From positions 1,301,501 through 1,365,500 of the forward strand of contig CALSRS010000001.1 of assembly GCA_943788815.1 (NCBI GenBank): a DNA stretch of 64,000 nt, in the 5' to 3' direction. Shown one piece after another: positions 17,344-26,460 of this stretch (within the stretch, counting starts at the first letter, position 1; every line of letters begins with the position of its first letter). This DNA comes from an uncultured Gammaproteobacteria bacterium. GTDB lineage: Bacteria > Pseudomonadota > Gammaproteobacteria > Eutrophobiales > Eutrophobiaceae. The position numbers were made by a program, and so were the translations under genes. Under the pieces are notes generated by a model. That model had not been told where the DNA came from. It saw only the letters and a list, made by a program, of their open reading frames with translations, and ran no database searches.

Positions 17344-18867
17344 TTACCAACAAGACTGGGATATTGGCGGCTCAATAACTGAACAATCGTCTGGAGCTCG
17401 CTGAATAGTTCCCTTACGGATAACATACTCAATATCACGACTATTGCTAATATCCTCGACCGGATTGGAACCTAAAATCTGAATATCTGCCAATTTGCCC
17501 GGCTCTATAGTGCCGATGCGGTCTTCCTTATATAAAAACTCTGCCGGCCACCGGGTTGCGCCCAAAAGTGCGCGATAGGGAGTGATCCCCGCATCCACCA
17601 ACATGTCTAACTCTCTATGCATGGTGAGCCCGGGCATTTTTGCGTCCGTGGTATCCGTTGCGGCAATGACCTTGCCACCCGCCTCGGTCAACATGCGCAG
17701 AAAATCCTGGACCTTCTCGAACCCCTCTCGCATCTGGCTCAGGTGTTCCGACCCAATATCATCATCTAATTGATAGGCGGCGTAGATCCGGGGCTTGAAT
17801 ACCTCCGGAGTATCACTGAAGAGTTGCCCGAATTCAAACAAGGCCTCGTCTTCTTCGTTAAATGACGCCGCCCGATGGGACAGGCGGCCATAGCGCGAGG
17901 TCATGGTGGGGTTCACAAAGACCTCATTGTCGATGAGGTACTGGATCATCTCTGGTGCCCGATCCATGTCCATGAGGTAATCATAGTCCGGGGAGAAGAA
18001 TTCCTCATCCAGGCGCTCATCCGTCATGGAGTGGGTAATTGAATACATGTGTTCGATGAACTTTTGTCCAAGTTCTATGACTTCACGGGCATCATGGGAG
18101 TGCCCGGTCACGGGGACCCGCCGTCTCGCCCCCTCCTCCAGTGCGACTTTGAGGAATTCTGGAGGGAGTTCCGCTTCTACGGTAATAAAGTCCACGCCCA
18201 GGTTCATGAGGTTATCAATATAAGGCAGCACTTCATCCACACTTTGCAGATGATGGGAATGGTCCTGAGTCGGACCTTCAGGCCCACCTAATTTTATGCC
18301 GCCAATATAGAGTGTGGGCCCATTGGAGATGGGTGAGTTATTCACCAGCTCTTTGTATTCCAACAGCCATTCATTGGGATTGGCTACCTTGCAGCGAGCA
18401 CCGCAAGGACTGAAGTCTTGCAGTGTGGTGACACCGTAATGTAAAAATGTCCTACGCCAGATGGCGGCATCAGGTGTCCAGGGCCGAAAGTGAATATGAG
18501 AGTCAATGAGCCCGGGCAGGATATAGCCGTCGCCAGCATTGATGGTTTCCTTCGCCGCAGGCAGTGACTCATTTGAATCGGCCGCAATTATATTAGTTAT
18601 GGTGCCAGCATTGACCACGATACCCTTGACTGGAACGACGGTGGGGTCATCACTCACCATGTCGATGAGTTGTCCGCCTTCGATAACTAGATCGGCTTCA
18701 TCGGGTGTGGATGGTGTCGCGGTTTGAGCAGTGCTACTGGCTGGAGGCGGTGCTGTATTTGTTGCCTGTTGCGAGGTGGTGGTGTTATCTGAACAGCCAG
18801 TGATTATGGCCAGCATTAAACTTATTAACAGGATCTGCCAATTCCTGAAACGTGATGATTGCTTCAT
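17344..18867 (-). CDS. lipoprotein amidohydrolase
   Basis: This 507-residue protein has a clear lipobox (LMLAIITGCSDN). A Ser/Thr/Ala/Pro linker leads to an amidohydrolase domain that carries the full metal set: HxH in GLIDSHIHF, His in TGHSHD, His in EHMYSITHS and Asp in IAATDTTD. The C-terminal GTIEPGKLADIQIL closes the second beta domain. It therefore looks catalytically complete, unlike the short array at 58593-64000. It is likely anchored in the outer membrane facing the periplasm. It shares a minus-strand unit with the cytochrome c gene downstream and follows the TonB receptor, from which it is separated by about 400 bases and a terminator. The substrate is unknown. Confidence 0.86.
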   Translation of the reverse strand: MKQSSRFRNWQILLISLMLAIITGCSDNTTTSQQATNTAPPPASSTAQTATPSTPDEADLVIEGGQLIDMVSDDPTVVPVKGIVVNAGTITNIIAADSNESLPAAKETINAGDGYILPGLIDSHIHFRPWTPDAAIWRRTFLHYGVTTLQDFSPCGARCKVANPNEWLLEYKELVNNSPISNGPTLYIGGIKLGGPEGPTQDHSHHLQSVDEVLPYIDNLMNLGVDFITVEAELPPEFLKVALEEGARRRVPVTGHSHDAREVIELGQKFIEHMYSITHSMTDERLDEEFFSPDYDYLMDMDRAPEMIQYLIDNEVFVNPTMTSRYGRLSHRAASFNEEDEALFEFGQLFSDTPEVFKPRIYAAYQLDDDIGSEHLSQMREGFEKVQDFLRMLTEAGGKVIAATDTTDAKMPGLTMHRELDMLVDAGITPYRALLGATRWPAEFLYKEDRIGTIEPGKLADIQILGSNPVEDISNSRDIEYVIRKGTIQRAPDDCSVIEPPISQSCW

Positions 18868-19266
18868 GTTAATACCCTCCCCCTTTATGACGCTACAATT
18901 CGTTAGTCCATATGTGATCCGTCATCGATGTAATTCAGTGTGTCCACTAAAGTGGACGCTTTATTTCACTGGACCCTGGTCGCTTCGAACACCCTGTCCT
19001 CTCGCGACATTTTCCACATCCTGTGGATCGCATACGCCAGGTTAACGACCAGAAATTGATTAACAAATAAGAGATAACAATTAATGTTGATAATTATCTA
19101 CAGATTCAGAAATACTTCAGACAACTGACCTTAAACAACCCACTCTTGCCAGAAAGGCCAGTTGAGTTCACCTATTTTAACTACCTGAATGTCTATGCAG
19201 GCTTGAATGTTCTTCCCTGGAAATTATTCCCCGGACGATGTTAATCGTCCGGGGAATAGTTAGCTC
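18868..19266. other. 399-bp intergenic region with hairpins
   Basis: No convincing gene was found here. It holds the terminator at 19226-19257, a small perfect inverted repeat GTCCACT-AA-AGTGGAC at 18942-18957 and a weaker TCCACA/TGTGGA pair near 19013-19027. The start-proximal part must hold the promoter of the lipoprotein amidohydrolase, but no clear hexamers were seen. Confidence 0.6.
19226..19257 (-). terminator. intrinsic terminator of the TonB receptor gene ending at 19267
   Basis: A 13-base-pair GC-rich stem (ATTCCCCGGACGA and its complement) lies just beyond the stop codon, with AATAATTT following on the minus strand. Confidence 0.85.
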
Positions 19267-22200
19267 TTACTGAAAGTTATAGGTAAAACTGGCACCGTAG
19301 GTATTGAAATTGGTCCTGTTTGCTGAGTAGGACGCATAGCCATCCAGTGCAAAGTCAAATTCCGGCCGGTAGATGGCAGTGGCCTCCAGGATGCTGCGGG
19401 CATGAAGGCGAAAATCCCATCTGCCGTCCGCACTGCCGATGCCAGCGGTAATATTCATATCACCGTGTACCGGAAACATCACCTCTCTGGACAGGTCTTC
19501 ACTGATCAGGTACTCATCAGAGAGAAAACCATAAATGTTAAAGGTGAATTCATAATTATCACCTATCGGGTGGATATAATTCGCGCTCGCGACAAATTTG
19601 AAATTAGGTGTGCGATTTGCCTTGTCACCGGATCGATTGAACGTGCCACTGGGAGCGACGGTACCATCAGCCAGGGTTTCATCCTCCAATCGGCACCCGC
19701 CATTCAGTAAGTATATAGCAGGCACTGATCTCCTCAGGTTCACAGCGTCCCGCCCGGTCTCGGCCAGGGTATCCATAATGTCATTTGCCTCAGCAAGTTC
19801 GCCTGCCGTACGGCCACCGGGATTGTTAATGGCATCAACGGCTGCCGCGATGGTTTCACTGGCGGAACAACCGCCACCATCAAAATCCACCATTTTGCTC
19901 TTCATAATGGCGCCACCGAAATTGACACTCAATCTGTCCGTCACCGCCGCCTGGAAGGAAAATTCAAGCCCGTCCACGTCCTGGCGTCCGGCGTTGAGGC
20001 TGACGGTGGACTGCTCGGTGGGGTTGAATAGCGGTGCCGCGCCACTGGTCTGCAGGTCCCTGAACTCGGTCATAAACCCGGAGATATCATAGCGGACCCG
20101 CCTGTCAAACAGGGTGCCCTTGATACCGGCTTCATAGGAGGTCACAAACTCCGAATCGAAGGTCATGGTTTCGATGGAATCGGGGATGGTAGCAAACCCG
20201 GTATCGGAGATGGGTCCCTTGAAGGCGGAGACATACTTGGCCCAGAAGGTATGGTTCCTTTCCATTGCATCAGGAGTAAAACTTAACACAACCTGGGTAT
20301 CGTAATTTTTATCACCATGGTCCACGTCATAAGGGCCACCTTCCCGTTCATAGCGTGGGGTCCTTACCGGTGCTGTCAGGCCCACTGCATTGACCTCAGG
20401 TTTACGCCAGTTGAGTGGCACACCTCTTTCTGACTGCCATCTGCCTACAGTCCAAAGATTATCAAGATCCGCTCCATCTACCAGGATAAGTGGGCTGTCG
20501 ATACGGACGTAGTCTCTCGGACGACCAACTGATCGTGCACTTAACGTTACTTCGGTCAGGGTGGGGTCCACCCGGGTAAAAGTAGAGTCGACAGGACAGG
20601 TTGCCGGGTCATCATCCAGAGTGGGATTGTCTGCCGGGTCATAATCACAGGGTGCCTCATCAAAAATCCATTGTGCCGCCTCACCGGTAATGGTGGTACG
20701 GTGTTGGTCCGAACTGTAACGGCCACCTACTGACAGGTTCATCTGGTCATCAAGAAATTTGAAATCCAGGTTCCAGAACGCGTTGGTCCAATCGGCATCA
20801 TCTGTGTAATGATTCATACGTTGACCTCGCCTGAGATTGGCACGGCCGCCATTACTGACACCACCCATCTTTGCTTCCTGGTGGAACACACCCACCATGA
20901 AACCAACGTTGATTTCATCAGATAGCTCATAACCTTCCGGTCGGGATGTCAGGCGTGCCTGGGTACTCCATTGGCCATATCTTTCATTACGGGCCAACGG
21001 GTTACCAAAGAAGAAGCTGTTTGAGTTGTCCTCCATGGTATCCCGGTAATAATGTACGTAACCGCCTTCTACATTGGCCTGCATACCATTGGCAAGCTCA
21101 TAATCAATGGAAATCATGGTATTGAAGCTATCGGTATCGTCCTTCCAGTCAATAGTACCGATATTAAAACCACCGTCCAGACTGGGACCGCCGCGGTTTT
21201 CCATGGTGTAGAACGCCTGGGACGCTTCACGGATATCGATAAAACCCGGCCCAACGTTACCGCTGGAACGTTCCTCAAAGAGATTGGGGAAAGAACCGGG
21301 ATCCAGGTAGGGCGCGCTTCGGGTTTGACCATAGTCACCCTTGAAGCAATCCTCACCGGATTTTCGCTCCGGCAGAACGGCGTCCGAACCCATGCCTATA
21401 CCTTTGGGGGGTGGGGCGAAAACGGATTTGTCATTACCAATTGTCGGGTCATCACCGATGCCCGGCGTGGAGGCCGAACCCTGAAGGACATTATTGCGGT
21501 TAATACCAGCAAGCCGGCCTGCGGTTAAACAATTCATCTGAATATCTCCACCCACTCGGTGCTTGCTGCCCTCCAGTTTGGTGAAGATGGTCAGGTCTTC
21601 TCTGGGTGTCCATAACGCACTGATCCTACCGCCGGTATTTTGATATTGTGGGTGGCGTTTGTGCGAGATACCGTTTTTGATCGGTCCGCCGGATTTATCA
21701 TAGAGACCGGCCACACGAATGGCCAGGGTATCTGAGACAGGACCGCCAATGCCGCCTTCCCATTCATAGGTGCCGTGATTACCGATTTCAAAGGTGGTCG
21801 TGCCTTCCCAATTCTGGGTAGGACGTTTGCTCAGGATGTTAAAGGCCCCGGCGGTGGCATTCATACCAAAGAACAGGGGTTGTGGGCCTTTCAAGACCTC
21901 CATACGTTCTACATCCATGAATGCTGTTCTGATCATGGAGACCCGACCAAAATGCATGCCGTCTACAAACATCGGTGCCGCTGACTGCAGGGTCATGGAG
22001 TTACCGTATGTACCAAAACCACGCACCGTGGTAACGGTAGAATCGGCTTCATCTTCCATGGTGACGGAGGGAGAGAAGGTGGCAAAATCCTCAATATTAC
22101 TGAACCCCTGCTCACGAAGCGTATCACCCTCAACAACGTTAATTGAGATGGGTACTTCCTGAAGACTTTGTTCGCGGCGCTGTGCCGTGACGATCACTTC

Positions 22201-22290
22201 CTCCAGTTGCTGGGCATAGAGATGTCCTGACTCCAATGCCAGAAATATAGTGATAAAGATCCCTAATGAAAGTTGCTTTTTGGTATACAT
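19267..22290 (-). CDS. large TonB-dependent receptor
   Basis: This 1007-residue outer-membrane receptor has a signal peptide ending near LYAQQ. A leader LEEVIVTAQRREQSLQEVP is followed by a plug with VRGFGTYGNSM and RMEVLKGPQPLFFGMNATAG, and a long barrel ending in TYGASFTYNFQ with a terminal aromatic-polar pair. It shows the ROSE-like 'QRREQSLQEVPISI' leader common to receptors of proteobacterial catabolic loci. It is related to, but clearly distinct from, the two receptors at 46780-49560 and 52403-55195. It follows the PQQ dehydrogenase gene on the same strand but has its own leader region and terminator. Likely role: uptake of the substrate handled by the neighbouring periplasmic enzymes. 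Confidence 0.9.
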   Translation of the reverse strand: MYTKKQLSLGIFITIFLALESGHLYAQQLEEVIVTAQRREQSLQEVPISINVVEGDTLREQGFSNIEDFATFSPSVTMEDEADSTVTTVRGFGTYGNSMTLQSAAPMFVDGMHFGRVSMIRTAFMDVERMEVLKGPQPLFFGMNATAGAFNILSKRPTQNWEGTTTFEIGNHGTYEWEGGIGGPVSDTLAIRVAGLYDKSGGPIKNGISHKRHPQYQNTGGRISALWTPREDLTIFTKLEGSKHRVGGDIQMNCLTAGRLAGINRNNVLQGSASTPGIGDDPTIGNDKSVFAPPPKGIGMGSDAVLPERKSGEDCFKGDYGQTRSAPYLDPGSFPNLFEERSSGNVGPGFIDIREASQAFYTMENRGGPSLDGGFNIGTIDWKDDTDSFNTMISIDYELANGMQANVEGGYVHYYRDTMEDNSNSFFFGNPLARNERYGQWSTQARLTSRPEGYELSDEINVGFMVGVFHQEAKMGGVSNGGRANLRRGQRMNHYTDDADWTNAFWNLDFKFLDDQMNLSVGGRYSSDQHRTTITGEAAQWIFDEAPCDYDPADNPTLDDDPATCPVDSTFTRVDPTLTEVTLSARSVGRPRDYVRIDSPLILVDGADLDNLWTVGRWQSERGVPLNWRKPEVNAVGLTAPVRTPRYEREGGPYDVDHGDKNYDTQVVLSFTPDAMERNHTFWAKYVSAFKGPISDTGFATIPDSIETMTFDSEFVTSYEAGIKGTLFDRRVRYDISGFMTEFRDLQTSGAAPLFNPTEQSTVSLNAGRQDVDGLEFSFQAAVTDRLSVNFGGAIMKSKMVDFDGGGCSASETIAAAVDAINNPGGRTAGELAEANDIMDTLAETGRDAVNLRRSVPAIYLLNGGCRLEDETLADGTVAPSGTFNRSGDKANRTPNFKFVASANYIHPIGDNYEFTFNIYGFLSDEYLISEDLSREVMFPVHGDMNITAGIGSADGRWDFRLHARSILEATAIYRPEFDFALDGYASYSANRTNFNTYGASFTYNFQ

Positions 22291-22367
22291 ACCCCCCCCT
22301 TTTTTTTATTTGTACTTATCTAACTAAATGTCCGGTGATACCTCTGTTAATACTGAAAATGGAACTC

Positions 22368-22387
22368 ATATATATTCTTGTACATAT
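22368..22387. promoter_or_regulatory. TGTACAT-containing motif upstream of receptor gene
   Basis: The 20 bases ending in TTGTACATAT match 18 of 20 with bases 55235-55254, upstream of another TonB receptor. The shared part centres on the palindrome TGTACA. It could be an operator or part of a promoter; AT-rich composition makes chance possible. Confidence 0.35.
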
Positions 22388-22728
22388 ATATTTACCCAAA
22401 AATTGTATGTTCTTGATTGATTTCTAAACTGCAACTAAGTATTTACCCTTGATTAATAATTGCAAATAATTACATCTCAGTCAATTTAAGGTCTATATGT
22501 CACTACAATAGCTGATATTTTAATTTGATGTCAAAGTGTGAGGGATGATTTTTAATTATATGAGTAAGAATCTGGATACGATTTTTTTGTAATATTCTGC
22601 ATAAATTACATATTTTTTATTGATATTTATCTCTCTTCCAATATATAGATCAGTGAAAAGGAATCACTAGCACTGATTGAACAACCAGCTGATATCATTT
22701 GGTTTTATACAATTAGTGAAATAAAAAA

Positions 22729-22757
22729 AGGAGGGTAAATGAAAAGTTTACCCTCCT
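22729..22757 (-). terminator. intrinsic terminator of the PQQ dehydrogenase gene ending at 22789
   Basis: An 11-base-pair stem AGGAGGGTAAA/TTTACCCTCCT with a 7-base loop is followed on the minus strand by seven T residues. Confidence 0.88.
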
Positions 22758-22788
22758 GTCCCACTATTGATATAGATATAAAAAAAAA

Positions 22789-24582
22789 CTATTCGGGTAA
22801 TGCAAACACATAGATCGCATTATGCATGCGCACCGTCTTGAGTTCAGGCGCCAGTGCCAGCTTGCCGCTAGTATGCGCGGCTCCATCACCGGTCAACACT
22901 GCTAAATACTGTCTACCATCAACCGCGTAAGTAATCGTACTGTTCTGTATGATTCCACCCAGTATAGATTCCCAGAGTTTATCGCCATTGGCTGAATCAA
23001 AGGCCATGATGCGTCGGTTCATATCTCCCCAAAAGATCAAATCGCCTGCCGTTGCCAGTACCGCACCATTGCTTGGATATCCTTGACTATGGAAGACTTC
23101 TTTACGACCGGTCTCCATATTAACCTTGGCAATCCCGACATAATGATCGGGATCAGAGCCAGGACGAATAAAGGTTTCACGACGGTGTCCATTGGCGGTA
23201 TTAAATGCGGCAGTTCGATTATTACAGACATCATGATAAGGGATATACATGGCATTTTCCCCAGGATGATAAGCCATGGGAAAATACCCTTTGGTATTGG
23301 CAAAGCAGATGAGTTCATGGAAATCATCTTCCTTAGACATCACCATGTCACGACTGATCATGGTCCTGCCGGTTTCTACATCGATATCTGATATGTGAAA
23401 TGCCGGTGTATCAAACGGGAAAGGAATCGCCCATAGAAATTCACCCGTGTCACGATCCAGTACCGTCAGTCCACCCGGCTCGCCTACTGTCAATACCATG
23501 TTCCTGATATCACCGCGCTGCACATTAGGATTAACCCAGTCTACTTCACTGGAATCTGGATTAAATGCAGATGTCACCAACACACGTTCTTGTGTCCAGT
23601 CAGCATCCCAGTCATCACCGGGGACATGCTGGTGATACCAGGCAAGTTCACCAGTATCCACATGCAAGGCAACGGTTGAATTACAATAAAGTTCTGCAGG
23701 CGCAATTAAGGGAATAGCAAAGGGATTGCCATCGTGTCTTTTATAACGTGTATGAGGAGTTGGATTGGCTACTCCCCAGAAAACCAGCTTGGTCCGCGGG
23801 TCATAACTGGCGGGCATACCCCAGGGCGCGCAGGCACGACTACCATCGGGCATTCCACCCCAGGTATCACTACCCGGCTCGCCGTCACCAGCAGCAACAT
23901 TAAATCGCCAGACTTCTTCACCGGTTTCTGCATCATGGGCGGCAATGAAACAGGTCTCCCTCACATCGTCCCCATCATCACAGTTACGTCCGGTGATCAT
24001 CTTGCCATTAGCAACCATGGGTCCGGTGGTATATTCGATACCCTGCTTATAATCATGCGCAAGAGTTTCCCAATGTAATTCTCCACTGTCGGTCCCCAGT
24101 GCCAGAACATATCCATCGGGAGAGGCATAGAGTAATTTATCTTTATAAAGGGAAAGTGTACGGGTACGTTCAATGCCAATATAGTCTTCTATATCGTCAG
24201 GGAGAGGACGCTCATACTCCCAGATGAGATCACCATTGGTCGCATCTACGGCCTGGACGATACCCCTGGGGTTGGCGACATACATCACACCTTTGTAGAC
24301 TAGAGGAATACTCTCCTGACGGGTGCCGGGATACATACCCCGACTCCATACCAGACGCAGACCATTCACATTGTCCCGGTTGATCTGATCTAATGGACTG
24401 AATCGCTGATTGTCGAATGTACGACTGAACATCAACCAGTCGGCGGGGGACGGGTTTAATAGCATTTCTTCTGTGACTTGAGGTAGCTCAGAAGACATAG
24501 GTCCCTGTGCCTGACTGTTTAAATATTGAATTGATAAAAATAATATTAGAGCTAATTGATAGATTGCTGAAATGCGAATCAT
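22789..24582 (-). CDS. PQQ-dependent dehydrogenase, copy 1
   Basis: This 597-residue periplasmic quinoprotein has a Sec signal ending near SQAQG. Tryptophan-docking repeats recur through the beta-propeller (AVDATNGDLIWEYE, DAETGEEVWRFN, DTGEFLWAIPFP, DSANGDKLWESI). It resembles the alcohol dehydrogenase family of about 600 residues. The PQQ-metal Asn is seen in GVANP (N273), and the catalytic Asp lies in GDDWDAD (D326), with a second Asp two residues later (D328), as in lanthanide-dependent members. The vicinal Cys pair of methanol dehydrogenases is not visible; that region reads IERTRTLS. The Glu ligand is not clear. No heme domain is present, so an external cytochrome must take the electrons. 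It follows the ankyrin gene after a terminator. Confidence 0.87.
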   Translation of the reverse strand: MIRISAIYQLALILFLSIQYLNSQAQGPMSSELPQVTEEMLLNPSPADWLMFSRTFDNQRFSPLDQINRDNVNGLRLVWSRGMYPGTRQESIPLVYKGVMYVANPRGIVQAVDATNGDLIWEYERPLPDDIEDYIGIERTRTLSLYKDKLLYASPDGYVLALGTDSGELHWETLAHDYKQGIEYTTGPMVANGKMITGRNCDDGDDVRETCFIAAHDAETGEEVWRFNVAAGDGEPGSDTWGGMPDGSRACAPWGMPASYDPRTKLVFWGVANPTPHTRYKRHDGNPFAIPLIAPAELYCNSTVALHVDTGELAWYHQHVPGDDWDADWTQERVLVTSAFNPDSSEVDWVNPNVQRGDIRNMVLTVGEPGGLTVLDRDTGEFLWAIPFPFDTPAFHISDIDVETGRTMISRDMVMSKEDDFHELICFANTKGYFPMAYHPGENAMYIPYHDVCNNRTAAFNTANGHRRETFIRPGSDPDHYVGIAKVNMETGRKEVFHSQGYPSNGAVLATAGDLIFWGDMNRRIMAFDSANGDKLWESILGGIIQNSTITYAVDGRQYLAVLTGDGAAHTSGKLALAPELKTVRMHNAIYVFALPE

Positions 24583-24696
24583 GTAATCTCTCCCTCGTAA
24601 TCTTTACGCTAATAATTTTTTTTGATTCTGTCATAAAGTTTCAGGGATTGGAAACCCCTTTAAACTACATAATAAAGCTATCCGAATAAATAAAAA

Positions 24697-24726
24697 ACGG
24701 GTGTAGCTGGTTAAATCTACACCCGT
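24697..24726 (-). terminator. intrinsic terminator of cassette 1
   Basis: A 10-base-pair stem ACGGGTGTAG/CTACACCCGT with a 10-base loop is followed on the minus strand by TTTTTT. It lies beyond the ankyrin gene stop at 24773. Confidence 0.85.
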
Positions 24727-24772
24727 CGTGAATTTGTAAAGTCTTATGCTTTATATGTAGTTATATTCGAAT

Positions 24773-26443
24773 TTAGTCGACAGAACCTTTTTTCACATAC
24801 GTCCCGGCAAAGGGACTAGCACCATAATCAAGCAGTAACATTTCAATTTCCTTGTCATGCCTGCCAAGAGTCCTACGGAAACGATCATCATAACGACCTA
24901 CACCTACATTACGGTAATAACGTGATTCCGGATCACCAAGTGCAATCATTATTGGAGTCATGCCATAACGATCTTCTGCATCGAGATCCGCACCCTGCTC
25001 GGCAAGAAATTTGACCATATTTTCCCAGCTCAGGGTCGCTGCAAAGTGCAATGTTGTCCGCCCATCAATCTTTCCTGTTCCTGGTCCATTCACAGTGCGG
25101 TCATCCGTCAGTCTGGCATTCACATCTGTACCGCCCAGTGACAGAACATATGTTGCCGCTTCAATCGCCTGTTGTTCATCCCGGGCATGTTTTTCAGCAC
25201 CCCCGCCTGCGGCCAGCATAAACAAGGTCCCTCCTCCCATAGTCTTAGCATGGATATCCGCACCTGCCTCCACCATGATTTTAATGGATTCGGTATCACC
25301 AGAAGCCGCAGCCAGTAATAATGGAGTTGAACCAACGATGTCTATCTGCGACTGGTTGTCATGAACTCTGAGGAAAGGATCATCAAGATAAGGAAGGGTA
25401 TAGGCAACCGGGGCATCAGGGTTTGCACCTTTCGCCAGCAAGGCCTTCATTAACCGGTGCATAGGTTTGTGTATCCAACCCAGGTCATCGGTCCTGGTAG
25501 GTATCCAGTTACTCATATTGAGAATACCCTCATGCACGGTATAGTGAAGAGGTCCCAGACCCCATGCGTTAGTTATATTGGGATCCGCCCCTCGCTCAAG
25601 TAGGTACAGAGCAAGTTCCTCGTGACCTGATGCAGCAGCAATGACGAGGGGACTACCATCTTCATCTGAAGATTCATTAATGTCAGCACCTGCATCCAGC
25701 AAATACCTTATAGTATCGACATTACCTGACTGAGCGGCAAATAATAAGGGAGTGAAATTACCAGTGTATTTCCTGAACCGTGTTGTGGTGGGGAAATTCT
25801 GCCCCATGGTACTTTCCGTTTTGATGAGATAGGGTTCAGGCTCCATTACTGTCCTGGAACGTGGATTAAGTTCTGCCCCTCGATCAATCAGGTCCTTGAC
25901 GATCTCTGCATGACCCTCAGCTGCTGCCCACATCAATGCCGTCTGGTCTTTGTTGTTCTCCCTGGCATTGACATCTGCCCCATGAGCCAGCAGATCTTCG
26001 ACACCCTGTTTCGATCCGGTATTAGCGCAAGTCATTAACGGCGTTTCTCCCGTCCATTTACTTGCATTCGGATCAGCGCCCGCTCTTAGTAACTTTGCGA
26101 TTATGGCAGCATTGTTATTGTTACAGGCAAGATGTAACGGCGCTACCCCATTTTCATTGGCAGCACTAACATCAGGCCCATCACTGCCATATCTCAGCAG
26201 AAGGTCTACCATATCTTCATTGTTGTTATAGACGGCCCAGGCAATTGCGGTAGTTTTATCATTTCGGGAAGCATTTACATCGGCTTTATTATTGAGCAAT
26301 GTCCTGGCATTGCTGATATCACCAATGCGTACCGCATTGAGTAATTCATCATTTATATCTACACCCAGATCCTGAGCCTGGACTGCCGAATTAAGACTTA
26401 TGAATAACCCGACTCCAAGCAGACCATATTTGATATGACTCAT
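24773..26443 (-). CDS. periplasmic ankyrin-repeat protein, cassette 1
   Basis: This 556-residue protein has a Sec signal (MSHIKYGLLGVGLFISLNSA, cleaved near VQAQ) and at least ten ankyrin repeats; characteristic stretches are APLHLACNNNN, TPLMTCANTGS, TALMWAAAEGHAEIV and GADPNITNAWGLGPLHY. A non-repeat insertion around residue 205-235 (EPEPYLIKTESTMGQ) and the C-terminal block DRYGMTPIMIALGDPE are shared with the ankyrin proteins at 34510-36192 and 39248-40897. Ankyrin repeats bind partner proteins; export to the periplasm suggests it binds an envelope enzyme. It is the last gene of the DUF1592-DUF1552-ankyrin unit, 17 bases after the DUF1552 gene. Confidence 0.9.
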   Translation of the reverse strand: MSHIKYGLLGVGLFISLNSAVQAQDLGVDINDELLNAVRIGDISNARTLLNNKADVNASRNDKTTAIAWAVYNNNEDMVDLLLRYGSDGPDVSAANENGVAPLHLACNNNNAAIIAKLLRAGADPNASKWTGETPLMTCANTGSKQGVEDLLAHGADVNARENNKDQTALMWAAAEGHAEIVKDLIDRGAELNPRSRTVMEPEPYLIKTESTMGQNFPTTTRFRKYTGNFTPLLFAAQSGNVDTIRYLLDAGADINESSDEDGSPLVIAAASGHEELALYLLERGADPNITNAWGLGPLHYTVHEGILNMSNWIPTRTDDLGWIHKPMHRLMKALLAKGANPDAPVAYTLPYLDDPFLRVHDNQSQIDIVGSTPLLLAAASGDTESIKIMVEAGADIHAKTMGGGTLFMLAAGGGAEKHARDEQQAIEAATYVLSLGGTDVNARLTDDRTVNGPGTGKIDGRTTLHFAATLSWENMVKFLAEQGADLDAEDRYGMTPIMIALGDPESRYYRNVGVGRYDDRFRRTLGRHDKEIEMLLLDYGASPFAGTYVKKGSVD

Positions 26444-26460
26444 ATAAAATACCTATAACC

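Larger units (their letters stand above)
22291..22788. other. 498-bp AT-rich intergenic region
   Basis: No gene was found. It contains the terminator at 22729-22757 and a 20-base motif at 22368-22387, 78 bases upstream of the receptor start, that recurs upstream of the receptor at 55195. The rest is AT-rich without an obvious repeat. Confidence 0.6.

Noticed and set aside
18942-18957. Inverted repeat GTCCACT-AA-AGTGGAC
   Set aside because: The loop of two bases is too small for a normal hairpin and no second copy was seen; only mentioned within the spacer.
21052-21528. 158-codon open frame on the plus strand
   Set aside because: Antisense to the receptor gene 19267-22290, with low-complexity, non-family composition.
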